Shown piece by piece: positions 20,756 to 33,356 of a stretch of 64,000 nt of DNA. The translations under genes were made by a program, and so were the position numbers. Every line of letters begins with the position of its first letter. Position 1 is the stretch's first letter. Location: assembly GCA_016271365.2 (NCBI GenBank), contig CM057459.1, positions 818,893,001-818,957,000 on the forward strand, in the 5' to 3' direction. Below the pieces are notes generated by a model that saw only the letters and a program-made list of their open reading frames with translations, was not told the origin of the DNA and did not search any database. Origin of the DNA: Neoceratodus forsteri (taxonomy: Eukaryota > Chordata > Ceratodontiformes > Ceratodontidae).

Positions 20756-23000
20756 GGTGCGGACTTGAGCGCCGGCATGATGGCAGCCTAGGATTCTTGC
20801 TCTGTCCTTACCTGGACACAATCCTTGACAAAGCAAAGTGATCTGGGCCTAATCTGCTCCATTTTGTTGAGGGAGAGACCCTGACGAACCTCTGCCACTT
20901 GCCAGGTACCAAGTTCTTTTCTCAGTCTTGCTGCAATAGCCTACATCAGCGCTTGAAGTACTAACGCACTGACTGCTTTAGGCCCCTCATGGCGCATCCC
21001 ACTATAGATCTGAAAATGACTGGGGTAAATGGTGCAAGCCCCTGCAGCACATTAAATGAAGGACCCCAGCCTCAATACTACGTGACTAAACTTTCCTCGG
21101 GGCCACTTAGAATCATCTTCTGATACTCACAGCAGCAGGCTGAAAGGATGGCCACTTCCTTGTGTCTCCCCCAACCAAAAACCAAGGGGATCCATCAGAG
21201 CCTATGGGACAGCAAATCCCAGTTGCGGACTCTCTCTCATGCATCACAAAGATGTTAAAAGTCCTCCTGGTCAGAGTAGGTGTCATATGTACTGCTTTGA
21301 TGGGCAACGTGGCCGATGTCCTCCAGATAAAGGATAAGCTTAATGTAGCCAAACAATGGATGGAAAAACTTGAAAGACATCAGGGCCTGGCCTAGCAGAG
21401 GTTGCACGACCATGAGATAAAGCTGGCCAGGCTCTGGGAGTGGGCAGAGGACAAGGAAAATACGGTTCGCCGAAGCAATATTAGAATTCTTGGCATCTCC
21501 GAGGGCATGGAGGGTTAAAGTATGGAATGAATCCTCAACAACTTCATCCCTCAATTATTTGGAGAACATTGGAGGGGCCCAGTTGAGGTGGAGCATGCAC
21601 ACAGAGTTCATGGTAAAGCTGGTCTACCCAACTCCACCCTGAGGCCTATCATTGCATACTTCTTAAAATATTCGGTGAAGGAACAGATTTTATGGGTAGC
21701 CAGAGACCTGGGGGATATCATCTGAAGAAAAAGAAGAAGAAGAAGAAGAAGAATTTATATAGCGCTTTTCATACATTTAAAGCACTTTACAAGCAATGCT
21801 AGACTGGTAGTGAAGTGACTGAATGTGTGGTGGCAGCCATATCGCACATCATCACGCACACACAGCCTGGATATTTGCATGAACTGGTTTATGGGAAGGG
21901 GAATGTTGGCCAGGACACCGGGAATGTTCCCTACTCTTTGCGAAGAGTGCCCAGGGTTCTTTTACTTCCACCTGGACACCCACCAGGACAACACCAGGAT
22001 GGGCAGAAGGGACCTCGGTTTAACATCTCATCCAAAGGACAGCACACCCCCACAGTACAGCACCCCCCAACACTGCACTCAGATGCCAGTGATTTATAGG
22101 TGCAAGTACAATCCCAGTGTGGGACGAGAACCCACGACCTTTTGGTCCAGATGCGGATGTGCTACCAACTGAGCCACGCTGACACGCTGAAGAGAGGCCA
22201 GTGTATCATTTTACAGGGACTTTTCACATGAAGTGGTTCCAGACACAAGGATTTTGTACATCTCAAGAAGGTGCATCGGGACAGTGAGTTGGAGTATCAT
22301 TTCAAAGGGTTCATGTCTCTGATGATATACAAAGATGGCACAGAGATTTTGACTGATTCCCCACATGAGGCCAAGGCCTGGCTGAACAAATATTGGCCTG
22401 CAACCCTAAAAGGAACTACATCTCCCAGATGTCTCTGGGCTCCAGGAGACCAAGGGTTGAACAGGGGGAATGGAGGGAAAACAAGGTTACCTTATAGGGA
22501 CTGCAATGCTGGGGAGACCCGTCCCATGGCACAGCTATCCCCCAGGGCACAATCACAGGGGAAACAGGAATCCCCTACCCACTTGACCACAGTCAGAAGA
22601 TCTCCCGACCCTGGGCCAAAACACGCCAATGCAAATGGGGAGACTGTGAAAACACAGCATATATCCCACTCAGGGCCGAGATCACTGAGTCACCACCATC
22701 AGGACTCCCTCAATTTCCTACCCCCCCCGGCTAAACACCCAAGAGAGCATTTATTCAACAATGAGGATCAAACTGAGTCCAAAGATACAATAACTGACAT
22801 TATGGACACTGCTGTCCCACTGGACTTGGCAACTGAACTAGATCTGGAACTACCATACCCAGCAAAAAAACAGGAAGAGCAACAGCCAGTAGTAAAGCCA
22901 GGCCTGAAATCCTTTGCAGAAGCAGTGGCTGATGCCCGCTACCATGAAGACGGGAGGTCCATCACACCGGCTCTGCTGCGCCTGGAGTGGGTAGAATGAC
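20756..23000 (+). pseudogene. L1 5' UTR and ORF1 (RNA-binding protein), split by a SINE
   Basis: The start has an L1-like CGGCATGATGGCAGCC leader (20772-20790). ORF1 is recognised by a coiled-coil-like stretch (KLNVAKQWMEKLE, about 21340-21375) and the RNA-recognition part RRSNIRILGISEGMEG (about 21465-21515). EVEHAHRVHGKAG follows (about 21585-21625). A reversed SINE interrupts at 21729-22196, after which SFYRDFSHEVV, MIYKDGTEILTDSPHEA and AKAWLNKYWP continue (22205-22405). The last 200 residues (to 22999) are a long hydrophilic tail. L1 ORF1p forms trimers that coat L1 RNA. Stops and a shift make it inactive. Confidence 0.75.
21729..22196 (-). mobile_element. V-SINE-like element, reversed, with target-site duplication
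   Basis: On the minus strand the head is tRNA-like: GTGGCTCAGTTGGTAGCAC (A box) and GTGGGTTCTCGTCCCAC (B box) at about 22115-22180. The central body contains GATGAGATGTTAAACCGAGG and GGTGTCCTGGCCA, shared with the SINE at 27675. The tail ends GAAAAGCGCTATATAAATTC plus a (CTT)n run. CTGAAGA flanks both sides (21722-21728 and 22197-22203), consistent with a 7-bp target-site duplication, and removing it rejoins the L1 ORF1. Family: V-SINE-like by the conserved body. Confidence 0.85.
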
Positions 23001-24789
23001 CCGGAAAAACCATCTGTGGCTCTAATGACACTTCACAGTATCAAGGCTAAGTGGAGGACTTGTTATAGACTCCTAGTATATTGACAATTGAAAGTTCTTG
23101 GGGCTATAGGGTTTTAAAGTTCCTTATGGAGGGCCCAGCACAAGGGGTCACATGACCAGGCGATCTTGGTTGCTAGGGAGATCCCTAGCTGGGTCAAACC
23201 TCTCTTTATTCATTAACTCATGTTCCGGTCCGATATATTCCCCTCTTGTATACTAGACCAACTATAGCCACCCCCCCACCCGATTTAGTCAATGCTGCAC
23301 GGCACAGCCTCAGAGTAACCCTCCATGGGGAGGCTTTATGTAGTCAATGACTCTCCCCAGAGCTGGGTATGATGTTGCAAGGCTGGGAACACTGGCTCAT
23401 GTCTCCCATCCCTCCCCATATTCCCACTTTCTGTCCACCTCCCCACTCTGTCAAGATAAGGCCTAAGAGAGCCTCCCTCAAAGACCTCATTATTGGCCCC
23501 GGTCAACCATTAACCTCAGTCTTCCGATTAGAGGAAGGGCTCTTCTTGAAGGTTGAATTGGAAAATCACATTGGAGTACACTGAAGTATAGTTAGGATGC
23601 TTGTGCATGGGTTTATGTTTCTGGTTTCTCTTAGTATTAGCGTAATGTTTTATACAGTTTGGTTCACACTGATTTTGTACAAATCATTGGTTCTGGCAAG
23701 CTGGTAGGAGGTGGGCACCCCCTCTCAACCCAGTATCCTCTTCCCATGTATCCTGGTCTGCTGGGATACCTCTCCCCCCTGCTCTCCTCCCTGGATCACC
23801 TTTTAGTGGTGAATTGCCCAGGATGGGACGAGTTGCCATCCACGGTCGAATTACCAGCTCCTCAACTGGGTGTATGCGCCAGTGCTGCTGGGAGTCTTAA
23901 CCTGTGCAGAGTCTCCCATACGTGTATAACTTTACACCCTTAGTGTAAACACATTTAACACTGTGACAGGTTTTTTTGGCTCCAACTGAAAATACAGCTG
24001 GAAATTACATAACTGAGCTATACTACTACTATAAAAATTTCCCTGATAAAATTCCTGGGACTCCTATATCATTAAGTTAGGGGATAGGAAGCCTGGTCAC
24101 AGACTGTTGTTGATTGTTTTCCTTTTTACCACATTGTTTATAAGACTTGTTTATCATTCACAAATACTATAGGATACCCCTGCACCCAGTGCCAGGAAGA
24201 CAGCCTTCCCAGGAATAGCATCCTTTTGGTCCCTCCCCTGGCTGAGGAGATCATACCCTAAGAGCTGCCAGTCATCCGAGAACGATCACAAGGTGTCGCT
24301 CCCATCTGCCACTGAGTACTCCCATGATGGCATCCTCAGCCTACCTTTTTCTACTTGGCTGTATCCTCCATCTAACATTGGAGCCTAATATGGACACAAT
24401 GAAAGACATAACCTGCCTGAACACTCTTACGTGCCATTAATTAAGTCCGACGGTGTCTGCTACCCAGTTAACTCCCTCCAAAGGCAGTAATCCACATACA
24501 ATGACAAAGTTTCACATCTCTTACTGCCCAACATCCCCAAAGTAGACACCCCTTACCCGCTCTGTTAGGGTAATAATATGTGCTCTGACAAACTTTCACT
24601 GCCCCTCCAACTCCTGTTCTGCTGCCCTAGCCAATGACGAGGCCAAGCAACCTAAACAAGCCTTACTGAGATTCCTGGTAAGATGTCTCAGGAAACTTCT
24701 AATATCGCTGTTACTATGTGCAGGTAGTGTGGAACCAAACCCGCCCCTCTCCCCGTCTGCTATCTGCTCCTGAGAGCTCTCTCAGTTAA
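23001..24789 (+). other. Noncoding or unassignable L1/L2 sequence
   Basis: There is no convincing gene. Short C-rich frames (23369-23584 and 23659-23943) have no recognised motif. By position this should hold the L1 inter-ORF region and the start of its ORF2, then the 5' part of the L2 inserted at about 24-24.8 kb. I cannot place the junction. Confidence 0.3.
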
Positions 24790-27615
24790 AGGGTCTGAGC
24801 TTTCTGCATATGAACATATACAGTCTTGCCAACAAATTTGACCTGGTCCAAGCCTGGGTGCTACACGCAACACCTGATGCAGCAATGTTCTCGGAAACCT
24901 GGCTTAAGAATAACATACCTGACAAAATGCTTAACAACCCTGGCTACAACCTGTTCAGGAGTGACAGGTTGACCAGAGGTGGTGATGTTGCCATATATAT
25001 TAAAGATACATTTCTAACCTCCGATATTGTCCATACATCGATGCCCAAAGAATAATTTGAGTGTCTCACCTTCATAATTACCCTATCACCTGGAGTAGCC
25101 CTATTGGTAGCTGCATGCTATTGGCAGCCTGCAGCTGGCCTGTGCATACTGGCTCATCTACACTCTCTCCTGGAAAAAGCGAACGCTGAATGCAACATAA
25201 TGGGGGACTTTAATCTTAATTGGAATGATGCCTGTGCCAACAGGCTTAATGACTTCTGCGAAGAGCACGGGCTAAATCAGATTACCCCCAAAGTTACCCG
25301 ATCTAATAAAAAGAACCCTGACTGAAGCTCCATACTGGACCTTATGCTTGTCAACAAACCACACAATATCTCCCATGCAGGGGTCTTCCACAATGACCTG
25401 AGTGATCACTGTGCTGTCGCCTGTGTCAAGCACTTCTGACACCTCCCTTCCACCGCTACCTTCAAGATAAAGCGCAGCCTAAAACACTTCTCTCTCCCTG
25501 CCTCTCTGACAAATCTTGGGATTATTAAGTGGCAGGATGTCTATCGCACACCTTCTGTGTCTGAAGCTTTCTGCATCTTCCAGGATCTGTTATTAAGGGT
25601 TATCAACAAAAATGCACCCTTAAGAAAAGTTAAATCTAGGAAACATGCACCTGATTGGGTCAGCCCAGCACTGAAGAAGTCCCTGCAGTCTAGATACATT
25701 CTATGGAAGAGGGCAAGGAAGTCGCAGTCTGACTCAGACTTGCTCTCCTTCCAGGTAGCCAGCAATGACTGCACCAAATTGGTCAGGTTGGAAAAATCAC
25801 GTTTCTTCCAGTTCACCCTTGAAGGAAACAAAAACTGCTCTGCCAAATGTTGGCAAATCTTGAGAGAGGTCGTAGCACACTCTCCTACCACCCCAGTCCC
25901 GGCCAAAATTGTGGTGAACAACACCTCCTATACAGACATGTCTGAGATCCTCGATCAGCTCAATAACCACTTCGCTACTGCAGGCCTCGCATTCAATGCC
26001 TCACCTGTTAGTAAAATGAGTACCATAAGTACTGCCAACATAGATACTAGCCCTACTTCTGTCCCCTGTATTGGCTGCCCTCCTTTCAATTTCCAGCCTG
26101 TATCATTTAAACAAGTGGAGGACCTTCTCCTCTTGTTGGATACCAAAAAGAGTGCTGGTGCTGATTGTTTAGAACCCTTCTTTCTAAAAGCAGGCTACTA
26201 TTATCTGACAGCACCAATCGCCCATCTATTTAATAGTTCACTAACCCAAGGGGAACTTCTGTTCAACTGGAAGATTGCACATATTATCCCTCTGTTCAAG
26301 TCGAGAGACCCCCACAGACTTAGACAATTATAGGCCAATCTCGCTGCTTCCTGTTTTATCCAAGCTACTTGAAAAAATTGTCAACTCTCAACTAAGGGAG
26401 TTCTTGGATAGTGTAAATATCCTTAACCCAGTTCAATCAGGATTTAGACCTAAGCATAGCACCATATCTGCTCTAACCAAAGTGTTGAAAGACTGGTTAA
26501 AAGCCCTGGACAACAAACAGCACATCTTCACACTTTTCCTTGACCTCAGCAAAGCCTTTGACATGGTTCATCATTCCATACTGCTTGATTCATTGGGTAG
26601 CATCAGTCTAACCCCTGCTGCAGTAATGTGGTTCAACTGCTACCTCACAAATCGAAAACAACAAATTAAAGCACAAGGGGAACTCTCCCCACTAAAAATT
26701 CTTCCCCTAGGCATCCCACATGGTTCTATCCTGGGGTTTATCCTCTTCGGAATTTATATTAACCACCTAGACTCTGGCATATTTGCAGGAAATATTCACC
26801 TCTTTGCAGATGACACAGTCTTCTATACAACCAACTCCTCTCTGGATCTTGCTTACAAGGAGCTACAACAGGACTTTATCATTCTCCAACATAACCTGCT
26901 GAATCTGAATCTCTTGCTAAATGCCAAAAAAAACAAAGCCATGATTATCCCCCCATCATCCTCCCACAATATGGGGACACCTGGTACCCCCTAGATTATC
27001 ACCCTCTTTGGTGAACCATTAGAAATAGTGGATAAATTCAAATATCTGGGAGTCTGATTGGATAATAAACTCAACTTCAGTGCACATCTAAGTGAGTTAA
27101 CAAATAAGCTAAGACAGCACCTCGGTATATTCTACTGCATAAGACACCTACTCACTCTTGAAGCTAGGAAGCAACTAGTTCAAACAACCTTTCTACCCCC
27201 TGATTGACTACGCTGACTTCCTATACAGTCAATGCCCCCAGTATGCACTCCAAAAGTTTGATACACTCTATCATTGTGCCTTGAGATTTATACTTGATGT
27301 GTCCTTGCAGACTCACACTGCCTGTTGTACCATGCAATAGATTGGCTTTCTCTCTTCATGAGGAGGCAAATAAATGCCTTAATGTGGCTCTTCCAGGCTA
27401 TGTCTAATAAACTTCCACCTTATATCTGTGACCTGTCTGAACATTCAAAAGGTGCCTATGGCCTAAGGAACTCCTCCTATGTCCTCCTCAAGCTACCATG
27501 GACAAGGACACATCTTGGCTCAACTGCCATTAGCTTCTTTCTACCAACGCTCTGGAATAGCATGCAAAAAACACTTAAACTCTCCCTCCTGCCCAGCCCC
27601 TACATATTCAGATAG
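24790..27615 (+). pseudogene. L2-like ORF2 (endonuclease-RT), frameshifted
   Basis: The endonuclease gives MNIYSLANKFDLVQAW and FSETWLKNNIPD, then GDFNLNWNDACANRL (about 25205-25250) and FHNDLSDHCAVACV in another frame. RT begins with KSAGADCLEPFFLKAG (about 26145-26190), NYRPISLLPVLSKLLEKI, SGFRPKHSTISALTKVL, FLDLSKAFDMVHHSIL and GIPHGSILGFILFGIYI. The catalytic FADD is at 26803-26814. The C-terminal piece (27325-27615) reads LWLFQAMSNKLPPYI and ends near FLPTLWNSMQKTLKL. Frameshifts lie at about 26300 and 27000-27200. This is a standard L2-group architecture. Confidence 0.8.
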
Positions 27616-27674
27616 CTTCTCTATCGATGCCTGAAAACGGCATGTGACTGCTTCAGGTAATCATTAAGCAGTAA

Positions 27675-28112
27675 GCAGTGTCAGTGGCTCAGTAGGTAGC
27701 ACACTCGCCTCTGATGCCGGGAGATCAGAGGGTTGTGGGTTCAGTTCCCACATCTGGCACTTGGGTTAATATCCCAGTACTGATACTGTAGTGCAGCATG
27801 AGAGGGGTGCTGCACTTCTGAGGTGCCATCTTTCGGATGAGATGTTAAACCGAGGTCCCATCTACCTGGATTGGTGGTAGTTCAGGTGGATGTTAAAGAT
27901 CCCGTGGCACTTATAGAAAAGAGTAGGGGATTTCCCCGGTGTCCTGGCCAAATTTCCGTCATTCACTAAAAGAATTCCACCAACAGCTTAATCTGGTTCA
28001 AGGTCAGTTTGCATTCATCTGTATCCCCCTTCCCCGGGTCATGCCTGAAAATAGGCAGGATTTGTCTAGTGCACTTACCCGGTCAACAAAAACGAAATAA
28101 AAAATAAATAAA
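27675..28112 (+). mobile_element. tRNA-headed V-SINE-like element
   Basis: The head is tRNA-like with an A box TGGCTCAGTAGG (27685-27696) and a B box GGTTCAGTTCC (27738-27748). The body contains CGGATGAGATGTTAAACCG (27834-27852), AAAGATCCCGTGGCACTT and GGTGTCCTGGCCAAATT, which I know as the strongly conserved central segment of vertebrate V-SINEs. The 3' tail GCCTGAAAATAGG...GCACTTACCCGGT matches the LINE tail at about 6495-6535. A/T-rich repeats end it. It sits in the 3' UTR of L2 copy B and is younger than it. Confidence 0.85.
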
Positions 28113-28606
28113 TATGGACTAAACAGTCCCCTAGCTTCCAGACCGCCCTTTTCTTCTTATTCCCCCTGTTGGCCGGCATCCCCCTTCCATTACCCTAGGG
28201 TAATTACCCCCCCAGCTCTCTCCCTCTTCCCTGGGTTAACCCACCTGAGGGCATCCACCATAGTAGGCTGCCCCTTCCCTCTCCCTAAATGTGTCTTGCC
28301 ACCCTCTCTTCCCCCTGCCCTCCACTGTGTCTTTCCATCCTCTCCTCTCCCTGTCCTGTACAGGCTTCTACCATTATATGTTGATTTGCCTGTGTGTGTA
28401 TATTGCCACTGTTTTCAAAGTTTTGCTCCAGATCTTATTGAGCTCATATTCTATAAACATTCTGTCTTACTGTCTGCTGTATTATGAAATGTTGTGATTA
28501 CTGTAAATTAATATGTCCTATGTGCCCAGGACCATCTTGCAAATGAGCTTGCTCAATAATGTAACTGCCTGGTTAAATACAGTAAAGATTGATTGATTGA
28601 TTGAAA

Positions 28607-29296
28607 TCAGTCATGAGTTGGCTTCTCTCAATGAAGGAAATCAAGGCATTACAATTCTGATCTGGGGAGACTTTAATCTAGTAGCTGACATCTTCCTGGA
28701 CAAGTCCCTCCCTATCTTTTAAAACCACTCCAAGGCCAGAGCCACCCTGCAAGAGCTCATAGAAGCATGGAGGCTAGTGGATCCCTGGAGAAGGGATTAC
28801 CCCACGGGACGTGACTGTATGCTCTTCTCTCCTGTGCACAGTACCCATAGTTGCATAGAGTAATGGCTAATGAATCATGAGGTGGCGCAGGGTATTTGCA
28901 GGATTAGCATTGGTAATATCCTGATCACTGACCATGCACCTACAGCTTGCTGTTCTTCCCCCAACCCAGGCTCTGCACTTCCTCCCCAAGGTGGAAATCC
29001 ACTCCCTACTTCTTCGAGATAAGGAATTCTGCTTCATCATAGCCGATGAGGCAAGGGCCTATTTCCAAATTAACTTTGGGGGGGGGAGTGGGAGCAGGTA
29101 AGGTTTTGGAAGCCTTCAAGGTGGTACTATGAGGATGAATTTTATCCTTCACAGCAGCCAAGAATAAAGCTCATGGGGAGGAGATTACACAGTTGCAATC
29201 AGAGTTAACTGCACTAGTGTCAAGGTTTAAGGCCTCCTCCCCTGTCACTGTCATAAGCAACTCTCTCCTAACCTCCATACTAGGTCTCAAATATAA
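28607..29296 (+). pseudogene. L1 endonuclease fragment
   Basis: The frame reads ITILIWGDFNLVADIFLD (about 28650-28705), with the catalytic GDFN, then LQELIEAWRLVDPWR and DCMLFSPVHSTHSCIE and finally NILITDHAPT. These are the usual L1 endonuclease motifs ending with the SDH-type position (TDH here). The rest to 29296 is linker, with ITQLQSELTALVSRFKA. It breaks at the reversed CR1 tail. The upstream part of the domain is not found before the L2. Confidence 0.75.
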
Positions 29297-30667
29297 AATC
29301 ATAGAAACATAGACTTTGACGGCAGATAAGGACTGCTTGGCCCACCTAGTCTGCCCATTTCTCTACCTAGAGGATAAGCTGCAGATTCTATTTAACCAAC
29401 AGCCTATTTCTTCCTACCATCTACAAAAATTGCCTTATGTCTGTCCCATGCATTCTTGAATTCTCCCACAGTTTTAGGTGCCACAACAAGGTCTCCTCAG
29501 GAAGGCTGTTCCATGAGTTCACCACCCTCTCTGTGAAAAAATACTTCCTTACATTGCCCCTGAGCCATCCCCTCATCTTCAAATTGTCTCCCCTTGATCT
29601 TGCACATCTCTTTTTCTGAAAGATGTTACCCTTTTGGACTTTGTTGATTCCACTGAGGTACTTAAACATTTCTATCATGTCCCCCCCCCCCTCTTTTCTC
29701 AAGGGTATACATATTAAGCTCCTTTAGTCTCTCCTCATATGGCTTCTCTTGCAGACTCTGCACCATTTTAGTTGCCCTCCTCTGAACTGCCTCCATCCTG
29801 TCTATGTCCTTACTGAGATGGGGTTTCCAGAACTGGACACAGTATTCCAGATGGGGTCTCACCAACTGTCTGTACAGGGGGATAACAACTTCCTGTTTTC
29901 TGCTGGTAATGCATCTCCCTATACATCCCAGTATCACCCCAGCCCTCCCTACCACCTTCTCACATTGCTTGACAACCTTAAGGTCATCTGATATGATTAC
30001 CCCTAGGTCCCTTTCCATTTTTGTTGTTGTTACTACCTCCCTTCCACTGTGTAATCTTCCCCAGGGTTTTTGTTTCCCAGGTGCATTATTTTGCACTTCT
30101 TTGCATTGAATCCAAGCTGCCATACTTCTGACCATTCCTCCAACTTTGCCAAGTCCCTTCTCATCCTTTCCATGCCTCCTTGTGTATCAACCTTGTTGCA
30201 GATCTTTGTGTCATCTGCAAAGAGGCATACTTTTCCTTCCAGCCCTCTGCAATGTCACTTATAAAGACATTAAAAAGGACAGGACCCAGTACTGAACCCT
30301 GTGGTACCCCACTAGTAACCCCTTTTTCTTCAGAGTGGACTCCATTTACAATTACCTTCTGTGTCCTGTTGTCCAACCAATGTTTTACCCAGGCTACCAC
30401 CCTGGGACCCACTCCCAGGCTGGTTAATTTGACTATTAATTTTTTGCGTTGGACTGTGTCAAATGCATTGCTAAAGTCTAGGTAGGCCATGTCCACAGCC
30501 CCTCCCTGGTCTACTACTTTGGTCACCCAGTCTAAGAAATCAATTAGATTCATCTGACATGACCTTCCCACTGTGAGCCCATGCTGCCTTGGGTCCTGTA
30601 CCCCACTGGCCTCTAGGTACTCAACAATTATTTCCTTCAGAAGTGATTCCATCACTTTCCCTACCAC
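29297..30667 (-). mobile_element. CR1 copy A (reversed): RT and 3' part
   Basis: On the minus strand the end at 29297 is the CR1 tail: CTTATCTGCCGTCAAAGTCT then CTATG. Going upstream, QRRATKMVQSLQEKPYEERL (about 29740-29800) and ERDLGVIISDDLK are followed by the catalytic-site region, where FADD has become another frame. Then come [37 protein letters not shown] and [18 protein letters not shown] (30590-30667). At 30667 the sequence is cut inside CCCTACCAC by a forward CR1 and continues at 33357. Confidence 0.88.
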
Positions 30668-32990
30668 TATCCCTTCCTATGTAAAGGAAGGGATAAAAGC
30701 AACTGAACAAAAGAGTAAACAGGGGGGAGAGGAGGCACTGTGGGTCACCTTGAAGACTGGAAAGGGCACCACAATCCACACAGGGGTTGTGTACAGACCC
30801 CCATGTCAGGGGGAAGGAATGGACAAGGATATGATAGAAGGCATTCTTAGAATGGCAGAGAAAGGGGAGATACTATTGATGGGAGACCTGAATATGCCAG
30901 ATGTTAACTGGAGCACATTTGCTGCAGCCACATCCAAGAGCAGTGCCATTCTTGATGCCCAACAGGTGGCAGGCATTAGACAGCTAGTTTCAGAACCCAC
31001 TCATGAGGGAGCAATCTTAGACCTAGTACTCTCAAACGGGGGCAGTGAGAGGATCTCAGATCTAGAAGTGGGTTACCATCTGGGGACAAGTGACCATCAA
31101 ACAGTGTGGTTCACGTTAAACTCAGCTACAGAGTCAAGCCATACAAAAGTGAGGATACTGGACTTTAGGAGAGCTGACTTTGGCAAGATGGGAGAGTGCC
31201 TCAGAAAAGCACTCGCAAACAGGCTAGAAGGAGATGTGGAGCAACAATGGGGAATCATCAAAACTGCCATCACAGAGGCAACAAGCCTTTGTGTGAAGCA
31301 AATAAACAAATCAAAATGAAAGAAAAAGCCACTATGGTTCTCAAAACAGGTGGCTGTGAAAGTCAGTAAGAAAAATATAGCATTCCGGAAGTATAAGAAA
31401 ACACAGAAGGAGCAGGACAGAGAGCTGTACCAGTTAAGGCAGAAGGAAGCAGGGTGGGAAGTCAGAATAGCAAAGGCCCAAACTGAGGAAAAGATAGCCA
31501 ACTCAGTTAAGAAGGGGGATAAAACCTTTTATAGGTACATCAGCGAGCGTAGAAAGACAAAGGGAGGTATAGTGAAGCTGAATAGAATGAATGGTGGGTG
31601 GGCAGAGGGGGACAGTGAAAAAGCAGGGATACTGAAAGAATATTTCTGCTCAGTATTCGCATAAGAGGAGGAGGAAGTGCCTAATCCAATTAACAGAAGC
31701 ACTCTTGATAGGGGGGTCGATCCCAGTCCTTTCACAGAAGAAAGGGTTCTGCAAGAACTCCTAAAACTGAAGGTGGACAAAGCAATAGGTCCTGATGGAA
31801 TTCACCCCAGAATTCTAAAAGAATTAAGGGAGGAACTAGTGAAACCACTGGCTACTCTTTTAATAAATCATGGGAGGATGGTGTGGTACCGAGGACTTGA
31901 GGAAGGGATGTGATTCCCCTTCACAAAGTGGGACCAAGACAGAGGCAGAAACTACAGACCTGTCAGTCTGACCTCTGTGGTAGGGAAAGTGATGGAGTCA
32001 CTTCTGAAGGAAAAAATAGTTGCGTACCTAGAGGCCAGTGGAGCACAGGACCCAAGGCAGCATGGATTCACAGCGGAAAGGTCATGTCAGATGAATCTAA
32101 TAGATTTCTTTGACTGGGTGACCAAAGTAGTAGACCAGAAAGGGGCTGTGGATATGGCCTACCTAGACTTTAGCAAGGCATTTGACACAGTCCCACACAA
32201 AAGATTAATAGTCAAATTAACCAGCCTGGGAGTGGGTCCCAGGGTGGTAGCCTGGGTAAAACATTGGATGCACAACAGGACACAGAAGGTAATTGTAAAT
32301 GGAGTCCACTCTGAAGAAAGAGGGGTTACTAGTGGGGTGCCGCAGGGTTCAGTATTGGGTCCAGTCCTTTTTAATGTCTTCATCAATGACATGGCAGAGG
32401 GACTGGAAGGAAAAGTATGCCTTTTTGCAGATGACACAAAGATCTGCAACAGGGTTGATGCACAAGGAGGTGTGGAAAGGATGAAAAGGGACTTGGCAAG
32501 GTTGGAGGAATGGTCAGAAGTATGGCAGCTAGGATTCAATGCAAAGAAGTGCAAAATAATGCTTCTGGGAAACAGGAACCCAGAGGAAGAATACACAATG
32601 GGTGGGGAGGTAGTAACAACAACAAAAAAGGAAAGGGACCTGGGGGTAATCATATCAGATGACCTTAAGGTTATCAAGCAATGTGAGAAGGCAGTAGGGA
32701 GGGCTGGGGGTATACTGGGATGTATAGGGAGAGGCATCAGCAGCAGAAAACAGGAAGTTGTTATCCCTCTGTACAGACAGTTGGTGAGACCCCATCTGGA
32801 GTATGGTGTCCAGTTCTGGAGACCCCATCTCCGCAAGGACATAGACAGGATAGAGGTAGTCCAGAGGAGGGCAACTAAAATGGTGCAGGGTCTGCAAGAG
32901 AAGCCGTATGAGGAGAGACTAAAGGAGCTTAATATGTATACCCTTGAGGAAAGAAGGGAGAGGGGGACATGATAGAAACTTTTAAGTACC
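30668..32990 (+). pseudogene. CR1 ORF2 (endonuclease part, RT), three in-frame stops
   Basis: One frame runs from about 30670 to 32972 with stops at 31317-31319 (TGA), 31662-31664 (TAA) and 31911-31913 (TGA). It encodes YRPPCQGEG, LLMGDLNMPDVNW, ILDLVLSNGG and LGTSDHQTVWF of the endonuclease. The linker FYRYISERRKTKGG and IGPDGIHPRILKEL follow. RT motifs are [51 protein letters not shown] and the catalytic FADD (32424-32435). The thumb and C-terminal part are LEYGVQFWRPHL and QRRATKMVQGLQEKPY. The N-terminal endonuclease half is missing. Tail frame 32969-33211 continues the 3' coding end after a shift. Confidence 0.88.
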
Positions 32991-33356
32991 TCAGTGGAAT
33001 CAACAAAGTCCAAGAGGGTAGTATCTTTCAGAAAAAGAGACTTGCAAGAACAAGGGGACACAATTTAAAGATAGAAGGAGGGCGGTTCAGGGGCAATGTG
33101 AGGAAGTATTATTTCACAGAGAGGGTAGTGGGTGCATGGAACAGCCTTCTTGAGGAGGTTGTGGGGTCTAAAATGGTGGGAGAATTCAAGAACGCATGGG
33201 ACAGACATTAGGCAATTCTTGTGGGGGGTAGGAAGAAATAGGCTGTTGGTTAACTAGGATCTACAGCCTATCCTGTAGGTAGGGAAATGGGCAGACTAGA
33301 TGGGCTAAGCGGTCCTTATCTGCCGTCAAAGTCTATGTTTCTATGTTTCTATGTTT
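30668..33356 (+). mobile_element. CR1 copy A' (forward), 5'-truncated, nested in copy A
   Basis: The insertion starts inside the endonuclease (near CTATGTAAAGGAAGGG) and ends with TTATCTGCCGTCAAAGTC and three CTATGTTT units at about 33331-33356. It lies inside the RT of a reversed CR1 of the same family: the host sequence stops at CCCTACCAC (30667) and resumes at CAGAGGTC (33357). The two copies are nearly identical. It is one of the least decayed elements in the window. Confidence 0.9.

Larger units (their letters stand above)
24790..28605 (+). mobile_element. L2-like LINE (copy B) inserted in the L1
   Basis: The element carries endonuclease and RT remains (24810-27615) and a long C-rich 3' UTR holding a SINE. 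It ends with GAGCTTGCTCAATAATG, CTGGTTAAATACAG and a (GATT)n run at about 28587-28605. The L2 fragment at 33920-35290 ends almost identically, so both belong to one family. L1 endonuclease sequence resumes at about 28607. Confidence 0.8.

Noticed and set aside
27685..27748. Possible tRNA gene
   Set aside because: A and B boxes are part of a SINE head. The body and tail follow directly, and a full cloverleaf cannot be drawn.
32159..33061. 300-codon open frame on the minus strand
   Set aside because: It is the antisense of the forward CR1 RT, and its composition follows the sense codons.
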